From Sthenelais limicola (Eukaryota > Annelida > Polychaeta > Phyllodocida > Sigalionidae), in contig OW804097.1 of NCBI GenBank assembly GCA_942159475.1, positions 52,782,986 to 52,846,985 of the forward strand: a stretch of DNA of 64,000 bases, read 5' to 3'. The translations under genes and the position numbers were made by a program. Shown here in pieces: positions 42,947 to 55,416 of the stretch (within the stretch, counting starts at the first letter, position 1; each line of letters starts with the position of its first letter). The notes beneath the pieces are model-generated. The model did no database searches. It was not told the origin of the DNA and worked only from the letters and a program-made list of their open reading frames with translations.

Positions 42947-44055
42947 TATGCACCGGCAAATTTGGTATGTAGCCAGAGAAAAAATCTTTCACGACCTTCC
43001 CGTGTCGAGGGTCGAAGCAGAATGGACTCTCACACAGTGGGTCGTAACTTGGCTGAACAGGTCATGTGATTACCTCTGCCCACTAGTGGTGGCACCTGGT
43101 GATGGTGATCTGGTGATCTCACACTTTGCGAGATGGTTAATACAATAGCCCAATGACTCCAAGCGTCAGCCTGTCTGGCCATGGCTTGGTGCAGTCAGTC
43201 AGCCAGAACCATGCTTGGGACAGGTGCGCTAAAATAACGGTTATTTTCTCCTTGGCTTTCACCTTAACAGTTAAATATCTCTAACCTTACCTTCACTTTC
43301 AGTATGGCTGGTGTTTGCTCGCATCACACTTCTATCTCGACATATGTCTTACATGATTATAAATAGTACAGGTTAAGGATAAAGATACTACACAAACTAT
43401 GCCTACCATTATAGTGACAATTACAGTGTCATTTTACAGTGTCATTTTCTTAGTCCTTTTCTATGAGTCTGAGTCCATCCTCAAACAATGGCATGTATCA
43501 TGTTGCTAAACAAACGGTTGGAATGTGATAAAATTGAAAACAACTTGCCTTGAATTAAATGAAGTATGGCCTCTGGTGTTTGTGAACTGGCCAAATGAAC
43601 CATCTCGCATCAACTGCCACTGCCGACTGAGCCTCCCTATAGCCTGACTGAGCCTCCCTGTAGTAAAAGCTGGGTGTGACTGACCTACATAGCTTAACTG
43701 ACCAAGCCTACCATGTCGCCTAATGCCCACCTATATGGTATATAGTATATAGCCTGGTATACGTAGGTCAGAGAACAGGACTTTTCACTAGTTTAAGTGA
43801 ATAGGAAATGTCCAAGGTGGAGTCCTCTAGCATGCTTATCCTAGAGTATGAGAGGGTGGAAGGGAAGGAAGCAATTGGACACCTACTGTGCTAATGGCTT
43901 TCCCAACCCTGAGATGTTGGTTGGGGAGGGTGAGAGTGATGTCAGTGATTGGACATCTACTGCGCGATATGGCTTTCCAGGCCCTGGAGTAGCATTAATT
44001 GTGAAAAAATAAGATAATACCACCATCAGATTTATTATGCACCAAAAATAGTTAA
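42947..44055. other. Non-coding interval
   Basis: No gene. Around 43,871 and 43,948 an ~40-base phrase (attggacacctactg ... ggctttcc) is repeated, with a third partial copy near 44,335. Confidence 0.5.
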
Positions 44056-44315
44056 CATAGGTTTGAATCGAAATCCCATTGGATTCTATGTTAATTCTTA
44101 CTGCACAATTTTTTGTTTGCATAGGTTTCTATGGAACTCCCATTGAATGCTATGTTAATGCTCAAAGCACAATTTTTAGTTTGCATAGGGCTGAATGGAA
44201 CTCTCATTGAATTCTATGTTAATTCTCACATCACTATTTTTTGTTTGTATAGGATTGAATGGAGGCTCAATAGACACCAGTGTTATTAATGTATCATTAT
44301 TTTTGTGAGCATTGG
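44056..44315. repeat. Minisatellite, ~64 bp unit, about four copies
   Basis: Units contain cccattgaattctatgtta and ttttttgtttgcatagg, diverged by substitutions; copies begin near 44,057, 44,122, 44,188 and 44,252. Confidence 0.8.
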
Positions 44316-44386
44316 AACACATGGGGGATAGTGCATGTTTTAATGGCTTTCCCAGCCCTGGAGAAACATCATTTTTTTAGACTAAA

Positions 44387-44870
44387 TGTGGGTGTACTGG
44401 AGGAGGTTACTGCAAGAGGTTACTGCAGGAGATAACTGCAGGAGGTAAGTGGAGGAGATTACTGGAGGAGGTTACTGGAGGAGATTACTGGAGGAGATTA
44501 CTGGAGGAAATAATGGAGGCAGTTATTGGAGGAGATTACTGGAGGAGGTTATTGCAGGAGGTTACTGAAGGAGATTACTGGAGGTTACTGGAGGAGGCAC
44601 TGCTGGAGCAGGTTACTGAAGGAGGTTACTTGAGGAGGTACTCGAGGAGAGTACTGGAGGAGGTTACTGGAGATTACTGGAAGAGGTTACTGGAGGAGGT
44701 TCTTGGAGGAGGTTACTGGAGGAGGTACTGGAGGGGGTATTGGAGGAGGCACTGCTGGAGGAGGTTACTGGAAGAGGTTACTGGAGGAGGTTCTTGGAGA
44801 ACATTACTAGAGGAGATTACTGGAGGAGGTGACTAGAGAATGTACTGGCGGAATATTGGCGGAGGTTACA
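44387..44870. repeat. Minisatellite based on ggaggaggttact
   Basis: About 480 bp of degenerate 12-18 bp units (ggaggaggttactgg and shorter). The strand asymmetry is extreme (G-rich plus strand). The 107-codon frame across it (44,513-44,836) is the repeat translated and not a gene. At 44,897-44,935 cctcctcctgt units run in the opposite sense. Confidence 0.92.
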
Positions 44871-44935
44871 CAATAATGTACAGGATGGAATACTGTGCCT
44901 CCTCCTGTTCATCCTCCTGTACCTCCTCCTGTATG

Positions 44936-47900
44936 TCAGTTAGTTATTTTTATGAAATGCAAATGATGTAAAACCACACTATTTGTGGTTTGTGACTGTG
45001 CAAACATGGCATAAATATTTTGTTTTTATATCTTTATATTCATTATATGACCTTCGAAATTATACTATAAGTTTAATTAAACATGGAAATGGAAATAATG
45101 ATAAGGTGTGAAAAGCAGCGCGCCCAGTTTAAGCATGAGTGCCACTCAAGCCTTCTGGGCTTGGCTTTCAGGGATGAGCTTATGATGAGCGTACCTGCAT
45201 GGCCAGCCAGGTGTGCTCAATACATGAAGGAGAAGCAGGCGTTGAATCCTTGGCTGGCCTTAGGCCATTCAACGACTCTAATTACAGCCTAATTTAGCGG
45301 ACGGGCCATTCTCGGCCGTCTGTATGGGATGTGAGGATGGTCACTTGCAGAAATGAGTTTGAGTTGATGAGGGCTACCGATTCTGATCAATTATCCTTTA
45401 ATGAGTTTAGAAAGTTATCGTCTGCGAATTCATATAGTAATCTTTATCAAATATATGTAATAGGTTTATGATGTGAAATACAAAACATCTTCTGCATATA
45501 TATGGCTAATGCATGTTCCCAACACATACAATATGAAAGTATGAAAACACCTTAAATAAATGGATATTGGACTGTGCGGATCTTGGCGTTTTGAAACTAG
45601 AATTATTCATGTAGCTTCGAACATGTTCTGGGCACCTGACCCATTATATTAGAGGCAGAATGTCAAGATGGCCTTCAGCGACACATGCGCCCAGCTGTGT
45701 AACTTTACTACATGATGCACAAATAGTCTTTGCTTGATAACAATAAATGTATACTATCAGATACTATACATTCACCACGTTAATAATATTTCTTGCCCAT
45801 TTTCGTTTTATTGTGGTGTTTCTCCCAGGAGAAATTCTAGACAGAACATCCAAATTCGATCATGGGCCAGATGTATGAGCCTAGACACTGCTATTATGGA
45901 ATGATTTCATGCACCCACAGGTAATACTAGAAATAATATCCAAATAGGTTCATTGACCAAAATCATTTCCTCGCCGAAAATATCGGGAAAAATGCAATGG
46001 CAGTTCTACACTTTTTTTCTTCTTTTTGTTTACACACCAAACAATCATCAGACTCGTTTTGCTATATGCAGAACTCTCTGCCGGCAAACAGGCATTCAGA
46101 GCGATTGAACAAGACCCCATAGGTTGTTGAGTATGGGGGGTAACAGCCCTTTCAGAATCAATATAGAATATTATGGATTTCTGTCGGTCTCTCAAACGTG
46201 AATAGAATGACACTGTAGAACGTATTCATGCACTGGAAATATGTTTTCTGATCTTGTATGCTTTGCGGCACGCCAGGAGCGGGACACTTCTCCGAGCAAA
46301 TCCTGGTTATCCACTAAATAGCTATTCTAGGCAAGTATGTTTTGAGGGACAGGTATTTGCTGCCAATCATGTTATCGTTGGCTGAAATTGCATCTACTGG
46401 ATGAGTGGTATTTTATTTAATACTTAAATGGAGATTGAGGATATGTAATGGCATTGCAGCATCGCTATAGACCAGAGAGAAGGTAAAGAGATATGATCCA
46501 TTGTTCCGTCTAAACAGTGACATGATTTCCGATCCAGAAGGACATTCCCCTAAAATAGTTTTAGACAAATAAAAAATGGTATTAGTAATGAACACGACGC
46601 TTAAGCTGCATTCTCAACTATGTCAACCTAAAGGTTCTTTCCCAAGTCACTCGTGTTGTTTGACTTGTAGAACGAGAGCTCCCAAATATCATGTTGCTAC
46701 TTCTGTTATATGTTTTTATAAGGCCTAATGTTCAATCTAAAAGACCTAGAATTCTATGTACAGGACATGCCTAGATTAACAAGGCTAGCGGAAGGAATAA
46801 AACATGATTATACCGCAACCTAAAACTGAAAATTTAAGGAAAAGTCCTATATATGGGCCCAACATCGTGGAATATTCTTAATATTGCACAGAAAAGTCTA
46901 AAATGGTCATCTCTGAGAAAACTTCTTGAAAAATTCTGATATTCTAATAATATTGTAAGTGTTGAAGTATGGGATTAGATAAGCTATTAGAAGCAATTTC
47001 GAAAGTCATGAAACTCGCGAGGGCACGTTTGCTCACTTTAGAAAGTTAATAGCGTGAGAATAAGCTAGTTCTAGGGAAATTTGAAAGACAATGTAACCGT
47101 TTTATATAATCCCTTTATTATTTGACTTAGCGGATTGATTATCTGATTTGTTTATACTGGGCAAAAAAAATGTAGAAAATGAAGGTACGAGGTTATTATT
47201 AAATGATGTAAAGTGTAATTAAATTAATTGAAGAGATTTTGTAAATTAGATTTTCATGACGAATCAATGGAATGAGACATCACTTTGTGAAAATTACGTC
47301 AATAAAATTTGTTAAAAAATAAATAAATAAGGATTTGAAACCGATTCGGCAGGAAAAGGTTAAGCGATAATAAGTGAAATATCGGCATCGAAGAATTTTG
47401 GCGTGAACACACCGAATTTGGAGATCTAAATGTCTGTTTGCTTAATTGTTCATATATACACAAGATGTATATATATGAAATCCTTGTACCTCCTTTCAAG
47501 GAGAAAAAAGAAGTGATATGTTATCTTTCATCCATGATATAAACCAAAAATGTAGCTGCAATAGGAAATACCTTACTATACAAGTTATATATTATGTTTC
47601 TGATGGGTTCTACCCACATAGTGCCTGTTGCGCAGCTAAGCCAGAAGATAACAACATGAGTGATTCCGTCCTAACACCAGCCATCAAATAACTAGAGAAT
47701 CCATAGGCTGTTAACCAGTCTCATAAAGGTTACCTCTTACATATTGGCTGCTAGACTCTCATTAATTATCTTGGGGACGTAGACGCTGGCGGAGGCCCAT
47801 TAGACATCTCTATATCCTGCCAGCTCTCTCATAATATAACAACAGGACAGTTTCCTCATGTGAAAGCAATAGGAGGAAAAGAAGAGCGAGCCACAGGTTT

Positions 47901-48372
47901 TAAGGCAGATTCAAGTATTAAATGTCTACCACGACTCTAGTGCTTGCCATAAACCTTGATATTTAATTAAGGAATCGGATTTGCTAGAACATATTATATA
48001 TCATCTAATGGATTAGTAGTGGAAGTTGGCCTTCAGGTTGTATGGGATTTGAGACCAAGGCATAAGTCAAGGTCTCTTATCACTTACATCATATTGAGGG
48101 ATCAGAGGCTGATCGTCTAGCATCCTTGGTTGGCGAGTGAGTCTTCCTGTACAATAGTATAAATCTTTTGAAATGGCAGCAGCATGTATGCCAAGGTCTC
48201 GAATTTAATACTGCCTCTCAACCTGAAAGGGCAACTGGAGCTACAAATCCATGTTGAACCACTTTGGCAAGATTCTTCACAGTTTAGGGCAGAAATAATA
48301 TCGTTTTTACGTGCATATAGTGACAAAGCACCACCCTTTTTGTCAAGTACTGTACTTTGCCTATCTAACCTG
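44936..48372. other. Non-coding, AT-rich interval
   Basis: No gene, transposon protein or long repeat recognised. ORFs under 90 codons only. Confidence 0.5.
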
Positions 48373-48548
48373 TATGTTATGTATATGCTCATATACATGT
48401 ATAAATACAGTGCGGGACTTACCTTGTCATCCGTTGCTAGCCCCCTGTTGTAGCAATGCACCAGGCACGCTCACTCTGGACTGACCCACGCTCACTACGT
48501 CCCGAGCGTCCATAAAATCAAGTTGATTCGCCTTCACGAGTTATCTAG
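48373..48548. repeat. Duplicated segment, copy 1
   Basis: ~176 bp nearly identical to 49,146-49,377, which has an extra ~55 bases (T-rich plus aataaagg). On the minus strand both copies contain a short ATG frame (MDARDVVSVGQSRV...) ended by TGA and followed at once by acaag/gtaagt, a consensus 5' splice site. Confidence 0.85.
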
Positions 48549-48690
48549 AAAGCATACCGCTGGATTGGGTTGTGTTGGGATCTGACTTTTAGGCTAGTTG
48601 CTTGTATAAATAAAGAAAAACAGTCGCCGACGAACTCCCGTCCACCCAGCTGCCCCTTTCTCTACCACCTCCACCCACCCCCACCCCCAG

Positions 48691-48732
48691 CGCTGCTCAG
48701 TGCGTACCTCAGTGCGTACGCACTGAGCAGCG
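48691..48732. repeat. Perfect 17 bp inverted repeat
   Basis: cgctgctcagtgcgtac (48,691-48,707) and its complement (48,716-48,732), 8-base spacer that repeats part of the arm (ctcagtgc). Confidence 0.85.
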
Positions 48733-49119
48733 GCCCTCTACCAACTGCTATGGGAGCTGGGAGCGCCGGTAGTGGCTACCATAGAGTGCATGCGGTGGCG
48801 AGTGCATGTACTAAAGGGCGGCAATGGGCGCTTGGTACAAATCATAACACAGCAATGTTTTGAGCTATACCTGACCCTACCATCGTTTATATACAGTATT
48901 GATGTATCGATTCCGGCTAAAATTGCAAGGAAAACGTCTTTAGATTGTCATCATTGCAGGTAAAATACGCGGGGGAGCACATTCGTAAGGGCAAACAGGG
49001 GGATAAGTATCAATCTCTCTCTATTAGCGTGAGGACCCGTAATGGCGGGTGTGACGTTGTAATGGGTAGTGATCCTGCCAGATTGGCAGCTTCTTTCAGA
49101 AGCGGTTGTCACGGAAGAG

Positions 49120-49401
49120 TCTAGTCTTCTTCACGCCCCAGATTTATGTTATGTATATGCTCATATATATACATGTATAAATACAGTGCTGGACTTACCT
49201 TGTCATCCGTTGCTAGCCCCCTGTTGTAGCAACGCACCAGGCACGCTCACTCTGGACTGACCCACGCTCACTACGTCCCGAGCGTCCATGAAATCAAGTT
49301 GATTTTTTTTTTCTTTCTTGTTTCTTAATAAAGGCTGGTGTAAGGCCACCACCCTGTTCGCCCTCACAAGTTATCTAGTCTTCTTCACGCCCCAGATTTA
49401 T
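49120..49401. repeat. Duplicated segment, copy 2, between 28 bp direct repeats
   Basis: The segment 49,146-49,377 is bordered by tctagtcttcttcacgcccc-type repeats at 49,120-49,147 and 49,374-49,401 (28 of 28 identical). This could be a small insertion with a long duplication or a tandem duplication product. Confidence 0.8.
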
Positions 49402-49419
49402 AAGTCATAGCAGGGGTGT

Positions 49420-49610
49420 TGGTAGTACAGACTAAAATTTTGAATTACTGGAACTCTCTCCCCATAGAAGTAAAGGTGAACAATGATCATGCCTTCTTTA
49501 AAAATCAAATAAGGAAAATTTGTACAAATGCTTTTTCAGCCAATCAAAATGTTTGGGAAATCCCAAGTCCAGAGGATCTACTCTGAATAATATCCCTGTT
49601 GTCTTATGGC
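49420..49610 (+). pseudogene. LINE ORF2 C-terminal fragment
   Basis: Frame with LNYWNSLPIEVKV and HAFFKNQIRKI, the Trp-Asn-x-Leu-Pro signature of LINE ORF2 tails. The following 300 bases are probably its 3' UTR. Confidence 0.6.
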
Positions 49611-49993
49611 CATAACACCTTACAGGCTACTGTTCGATGTCGAGGATGATTACGTTTGCTATGAAATAACCCTTTCAGTCTTGATAGCTTATACTAGCAT
49701 AACTCTTCGTATTTGACTTTGCTCCTTTGTATTTTGGATGATACTGAGGGTGAAATGATGCTCCTATGAATGTAGTAAAAGGATGCTGCCCTAGGTGATG
49801 GTTTTTAATTTTTTCGTACTTCTATTTTTCTATTTTTGTAATCGACTTATGTATGCATGATAAATTTTGATTATATAATGTTGGCTATATTTGCCTTCAT
49901 GTCGCTGTGTTGACTGAAACTTTTGTAACTTTTTTCTAACATCAGCTAGGAATGAGAATAGTGTACACACTACATAATTTTGCATTGCAAAAA

Positions 49994-50401
49994 TCAGGCA
50001 AAAAACAAGTGCTGGCGGTACCGAGTCAACGTTCTAGACCTGGACAATACATATATATTGGTCTTTCCCCTCGTCCAAGTGGTACTCTCACTGGAATATG
50101 TTACAGCGGATCTCTTACAGTCTCTGGATTTGTCACCCTCATCAGAGCTCTCCACGCGAGCTCGGAATGTTGGACATTGAACCAGTGTCTCAAGTATTTT
50201 CTCAATATTGTCAAACCGTCTGATGGATTCGTTGGCAGTGGTGGCTAGCCTGCCAATGTGGGTCTGCATCAAACAGACTGCATTGTGCAGATTGTCTACC
50301 TCGCCCCTTTGTACAGGCCGAATGGGCTGAGGTTGTGTACCAACTAGACCTTTACCAACAGGACTTTTACCAACAGGCCTTTGCCAACGGACCTTTACCA
50401 A
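49994..50401 (-). pseudogene. gag-like fragment (same family as 42.2-42.9 kb)
   Basis: 135 codons; the N-terminal part has repeats of VGK and PVGKG, then RPVQRGEVDNLHNAV and a helix (ESIRRFDNIEKILETLV). Shares RGE(F/V)DNLH(T/N)AV with 42,215-42,946. It lies downstream of, and in the same orientation as, element F, and seems to be a second element. Confidence 0.55.
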
Positions 50402-50465
50402 GCTTTACCAGTGACAATCCCATTACACGTCACATCTAATCGTCATATCTAATAGCCCAATGGAG

Positions 50466-50587
50466 GTTTCAAATCGATCAAGACGGAGGGTCAAATCGCA
50501 TGACACCCCAGAGGGGTGGAGTCAAATCGCATGACACCCCAGAGGGGTGGAGTGCGATTTGACCCGACGTCGAGATCGATTTGAAAC
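50466..50587. repeat. Nested foldback with tandem 31 bp units
   Basis: Outer arms gtttcaaatcgatc (50,466-50,479) and gatcgatttgaaac (50,574-50,587) are perfect complements. Inside, a 31 bp unit starting gtcaaatcgcatgac is tandemly repeated exactly (50,490-50,520; 50,521-50,551) and tgcgatttgac follows (50,553-50,563). Each unit contains its own hairpin (caccccagaggggtg). It replaces the C-terminal half of the element F recombinase. Confidence 0.9.
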
Positions 50588-50589
50588 TG

Positions 50590-51190
50590 TGGACTGTTGG
50601 ATTGGCCTTGTACATGTCACTTACCGTCTGCACTACGCACAGTTGCCGTTCTGCCACCCGTTTGAGGGTGACAGTTTGTCTATCGTACGTGCTTGCCATA
50701 TTCTTGGCTGACTTGACATGGACTGTGACCTTATCTTGATAGACACAGACATCATTTCTGGTTAAATGGACAGCTGGATTAAACTTAGAGATTGCCGGGG
50801 GCACAACCTCGGATTGCCTCAAGGCAGCGTAAAATAAAATCAATACCACTGATTTAAAGATGATACTAAGATTGTCATTGGGTATATTCATGATTAGTCG
50901 CCTCAGCTGATCTACTTTCATCGGTAGCTTTATTCTAGGGATATAAGTTTTGTTATTGAGAATGGCCTTTATGGCCCATTTTACACGTGGGTGATCGAGT
51001 GGAGCAGATGAGAGGTTTCTTTTATTGAAGAAAGTACGTAGATGGGATATATTATTCTGGATGGTTTTAGGTGAAGGTGTATACTTGGAGAGATATTCAA
51101 TATAAGCACAGATCTCTACATAATTATGTACATGCGGGTATAGGGACTTGTGCCTCCCTTGTTAAGGCCACAAACGTCTTGGTAGCAGAA
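50590..51190 (-). pseudogene. Tyrosine recombinase of element F, N-terminal part
   Basis: N-terminal helices (TPSPKTIQNNISHLRTFF, PRVKWAIKAIL) and the first catalytic Arg (YAALRQSEVVPP) with VHVKSAKNMASTYD. A frameshift lies near 51,135. The HxxR and Tyr motifs are missing; the frame runs into the foldback at 50,587. Confidence 0.85.
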
Positions 51191-51196
51191 ATATAG

Positions 51197-51643
51197 TTAG
51201 CCCTGGTTCCCTTGGTCCAGGCTCGCTCCTGGGTCATTTCTGCCACCTTCACCAGTTGAGCGATTCTTGGTGCTGAAATGTATCAAATGTTCATTTGTAA
51301 ACCATTGGTTCATGTTAGCGTTTACCATGCGAATACCATAGCTATCAATAAACTCATTGACCATTGTGACGTATTGCTGGTCCAGGTGGGCCCTGCTAAG
51401 AGCGTCAGCTAATATGTTATGGAACCCGGCGATATGCTTGAAACTGATTTTAATGTCATGCCTGGCTTGTACTAACCAAGCAGCTCGAGCAGCGGCCAGT
51501 ATTATGTTGTTTTTACCTCTCCCTGAGTTGAGAGTGCACACGGTCGCCCAGTTGTCACACAGTACTAACACATGAGATCCTTTATCGTTGCTACCAATAA
51601 ATGTTTCCAGCGCTATGGCCAGATTGATGGCTTCAATCTCGGA
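51197..51643 (-). pseudogene. pol: RNase H C-terminal part of element F
   Basis: Begins EIEAINLAIAL right at the LINE B border, then VLCDNWATV, ARAAWLVQARHD and LADALSRA: three of the four RNase H carboxylate motifs. The remaining N-terminal part (VVDACLSGIGG) is at the other side of LINE B. Confidence 0.88.
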
Positions 51644-52122
51644 TATTTGTATTTGTATTTCTTTATTGACAGCATTTTATCCGTTTTACAAGATAATCAT
51701 TCTCAGCGTGTCTTAAATATTAACAGAAAATATTATAGCATTCATAGTAGTTATTACTTCCATTCCTAATGTTTTACAGTTTTAAATTTAAATGTAATAT
51801 TTAATCATGGTCATACTCCATATAAGTAATGGAACCATGGCACCACCTGGTGGTTTGCTCGAACATCGGCTAATCCTACTGTACAGTTAGATAGGCGTCA
51901 TAATAGAACATAGTCGCCACCTGGTGTGTTTCTTACACAATGAAGGTTTCATGCAATTGTGTTTAACCACAGTCCATTGACATACGTTACATAGGACAAT
52001 CGATGCTATAAAATCATTAATAGTCTTTTTGGATTTTTCTAGATTTATATAATAAGATAAGATCTGCTAAAAACACGAATAAATGGTTCGGGTCTGGGTC
52101 CACAAAAATTCTAGTAACCTTT
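51644..52122 (-). other. 3' UTR and tail of LINE B
   Basis: On the minus strand it ends AATAAAGAAATACAAATACAAATA. Tails of short repeats in place of poly-A are typical of CR1/L2-type LINEs; they anneal to the RT during priming. Confidence 0.85.
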
Positions 52123-52443
52123 TTACAGTTCGCCTCCTTCTCTGAATTCTATCCATACTTTTTCTTTTAGTTTCACCTTAAAGTCCGAAAGGTCTAAATT
52201 ATCCCGCAGCTCCAGTGGCATATCATTCCAGAGATTTGCTGATTTAGACAAAGAGGATCTGGAGGTGGATTCCTTTTTCCATCTATACTCTAATGTTTGT
52301 CTACCTGCGTGTCCCCGTATATCCATTCCCACTCCACGCTCCACAAAAGAACTAGTTTTGAATACTAAAGATAATACTCTACAGGCCCTCCTGTGTCTCA
52401 GAGGAAGCAACTGACAACAAGAGTGTATATCGAAATTCGACAC
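52123..52443 (-). pseudogene. LINE B ORF2 C-terminal domain (after frameshift)
   Basis: 106 codons: LPLRHRRACRVLSLVFK, ...RSSLSKSANLWNDMPLELR and FKVKLKEKVW, the usual ORF2 tail. It is separated from the RT frame by a frameshift near 52,440. Confidence 0.85.
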
Positions 52444-54704
52444 ATTCCTCTGATGTTTAAAAGTGAACGTAGACCTCTGTTTTGAGTTTTTTTGAGTCTA
52501 TGGTGGACATTTTGTGGACCCAGATCCGTACAGACAATACAATTTTCCAATATTGGGAGTGCAAATGTCTTATACAGTGAAATAGCAATATTCGTTCCTA
52601 TATATGGGAGTATTTTTCTTATTTTCGTTGTCTCAAAATATGCCCTCTTTATTATATAGTTGATCATGGTTTCCATCCTTAATTCACAATCGATCAAAAG
52701 GCCAAGATACTTAAACACCTTGGTTTCCTCAATTTCTCCATTGTCTAATTTATATCGAGGGATATTATTTCTATTTTTCCTGCCCCCATATACACGTTGG
52801 AATCGAGTCTTGCTAGAGTTCAGTTTGAGGCCATTGTGCTTGCACCACTTCTCAAACTTCACCACATCCCGCTGTAATTTGTCTATATCATGCTGATCTT
52901 TAATAGGTCGCCATATCACACAATCATCCGCATAGAGTTGTATCTGTGATGAAAAATTCATGTTTGTCACATCATTCATATACAAAATGAACATAATCGG
53001 CCCTAGAATACTTCCCTGAGCTACCCCGGCTGTTAATCTAACCTCATTCGATATATCCGTATTAATTTTGACTACCTGAGTTCTATGCATGCAGTAATTT
53101 CGAAGCAGATTCAACTCAGTATTTTTGAAGCCCAAAGCATCCAATTTTTCTAGCAATCTGTCTAGATTTATTGTATTAAATGCCTTGGACAGGTCGAAAT
53201 AAATTAAATCTGTATTACAGCCGTTGTCTTTGTTTTTCAGTAGATCCAAAATAAGATAGCCCAGGGCGGTCTCTGCCCCTTTTCCAGCTGTAAATCCATG
53301 CTGTTCTGGAATTATGATTTTGTTAAGGACAAAGTAATCATCTAGTTTCTCCTTCAAAAGTTTTTCAAATATTTTTCCAGCAAGGGATGTTATTGTTATT
53401 GGCCTTAGATTATCTAGTTCATAATTGTTTTTCCTCTTAGGAATGATTGTGCACATGCCTCTTTTCCACTCATTCGGATATTCACCCGAGATCCTAACAT
53501 TGTTTAATAGATTCGTGTAATTAAACAGGTCATTTAACAAGCAAACCTTTAGAAATACAGTAGGAAGCTCCACATGTCCACTGCTTTTGCTAGTGTCAAT
53601 GGCAGCTATCTCTTTTTTCACTCTTCTACTAGAGGCCATAAGTTTGCTATTAATAATCTTTTTTTGTGCTTTAGCAGCTGTCCAGTCTATGTTATTGCCA
53701 GTTTGCTTAGCCAGGGTGAAGAGTCAATTTTTTTCTTTGATCAGTAATCTAATCTCTCTGGATATGGTACCTTTGCACCTAGATTTAATGACAATTTCCT
53801 TTTCCGGGTAAAGGTTATTTATTATGTTGGTATATTTTTTGCTCAGTTTATCCCAGCTATGGTTCACCTCGTCACCATTCATTATATTTGCATAAGCTTG
53901 AACATTGGACCTGTCGATTTCTCTCTTTATTTCATCTACGTTTAGTTTTCTAGATAAACCTCTTGTTATAATTTTCTTTGGCTCTCTTGTAGATGGTATA
54001 TTATATCTGTTATTCTTTATTATAACATATATTGGCATATGGTCAGACAACATAATATCTAAAACGCCAAATTTCTCAGCAAATCGACAGTCTCCGATGA
54101 TCAGGTCTATGGCCGTACTACTCTTGCCTGTAACTCTTGTAGGCACCGTTATCGACTGAGTTAGATGATGGTTCTTAATATATCGATATAGGTCTTTCTT
54201 TGGTTTGTTGTTCTTTAGTACATCTATATTAAAATCACCTAGATACAGCCTTTCGAATTTCATCGTGTCTGAAACTTGCAAAAAGTGTTCAAACTCTGTC
54301 ATAAAATCTTTTATGCTAGAGTTTGGCGGTCTATAGACATTGCTTATAATCATAGGCTTTCTATGTCCGGCTTTTACCCTTAGACTCAAGATTTCTATAT
54401 GGTCCTTCATACAAGTCATACCCTCTATCACGCTAAGATGAATGTATTCCTTGTAATAGATTAATAAGCCTCCTCCCCTATTTTTCTCTCTGTCGAGGCA
54501 GGCAAATTTATAACCATTGATCTTAAGTTGACAGTCTGCTATACATTCGGATAACCATGTCTCACCTAGGCAAACGATATCAAAAGTACCATTGATTATT
54601 TCCAGATGTATCTGATCTTTTTTATAGAAGAAACTGGCTGCATTTAGGTAGCATATTTTCAAACCCTTCAGCCTATCCACCTCTATTAGGCTATCCATCA
54701 TCAC
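52398..54704 (-). pseudogene. LINE B ORF2: APE endonuclease + RT, one in-frame TGA
   Basis: ATG 54,704 region to 52,398 is one frame with a single stop (TGA 53,724-53,726). Endonuclease: LGETWLSE, RGGGLLIYY, NVYRPPN, YLGDFNIDV, STAIDLI, LSDHMPIY; all catalytic residues are present. RT: LRPITITSLAGKI, IYFDLSKAFNTI, AGVAQGSILGP, QLYADDCVI, VFKYLGLLID. The EN-RT linker is about 100 residues shorter than in LINE A or C, so an internal deletion near 53,630 is likely. Inactive as it stands. Confidence 0.92.
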
Positions 54705-55416
54705 AAGTAAGGCAATGAAATATCCCCCCTGAGTCCCGAACCATATTCATAAAAACACAAAGATGACCATACGTGTGACAGTCAAGTGTACCACCTTTCG
54801 GGCCGTGTACGGTAGTGGCAACATATGCTATTTCGTCGGTCGTTGGGGCGGTGTACATGTTTTTGGCAGCGAAAAATCACAGAAACAACACATACCTTTA
54901 ATTCACCTGTAAACTAGGTACCATATCCAAGGAATAACCTCTCCTGTAGCATACATTCACATTACATCATACATAATTGAAGCTCTTGTCCGACCATGGC
55001 GGCCATATTGCTTCCGGTTCTCTCAGATAACATAATGTCGTAAACATATATTACACAGTATCATCTTCCCACACAGCGGCTTTTACTGGTATTATATTAT
55101 TATATTACCAATGGTAAAACCATTCAGTGTACTAGATAATAAACAGGATATTATTGCTATATCGTTCGAGTGGATCATATGGAAGTGCGATTGCGACTTT
55201 CCTAACCCATTTTTGGTATCCAATATGGCTGACTACGATCATAACAACACCACGTTAGTCTAAGAGAGTATGGAATTTACGTAATGTATGTCAAATACAC
55301 AGGTAATCTGTGTTATTTCTTCACCTTAGTATAATCTCAAGTATCTAGTGAACCATTAGGACCATAACATATGATAAATCAAGCAATATTTACACCGGAC
55401 TAGCTGCTAACCGTCT
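54705..55416 (-). other. Spacer between ORF1 and ORF2 of LINE B
   Basis: 712 bases without ORFs. I see no SGNH remnant here, unlike LINE A. Confidence 0.6.

Noticed and set aside
44513..44836. 107-codon ORF rich in Trp, Leu, Glu
   Set aside because: It is a translation of the ggaggaggttact minisatellite.
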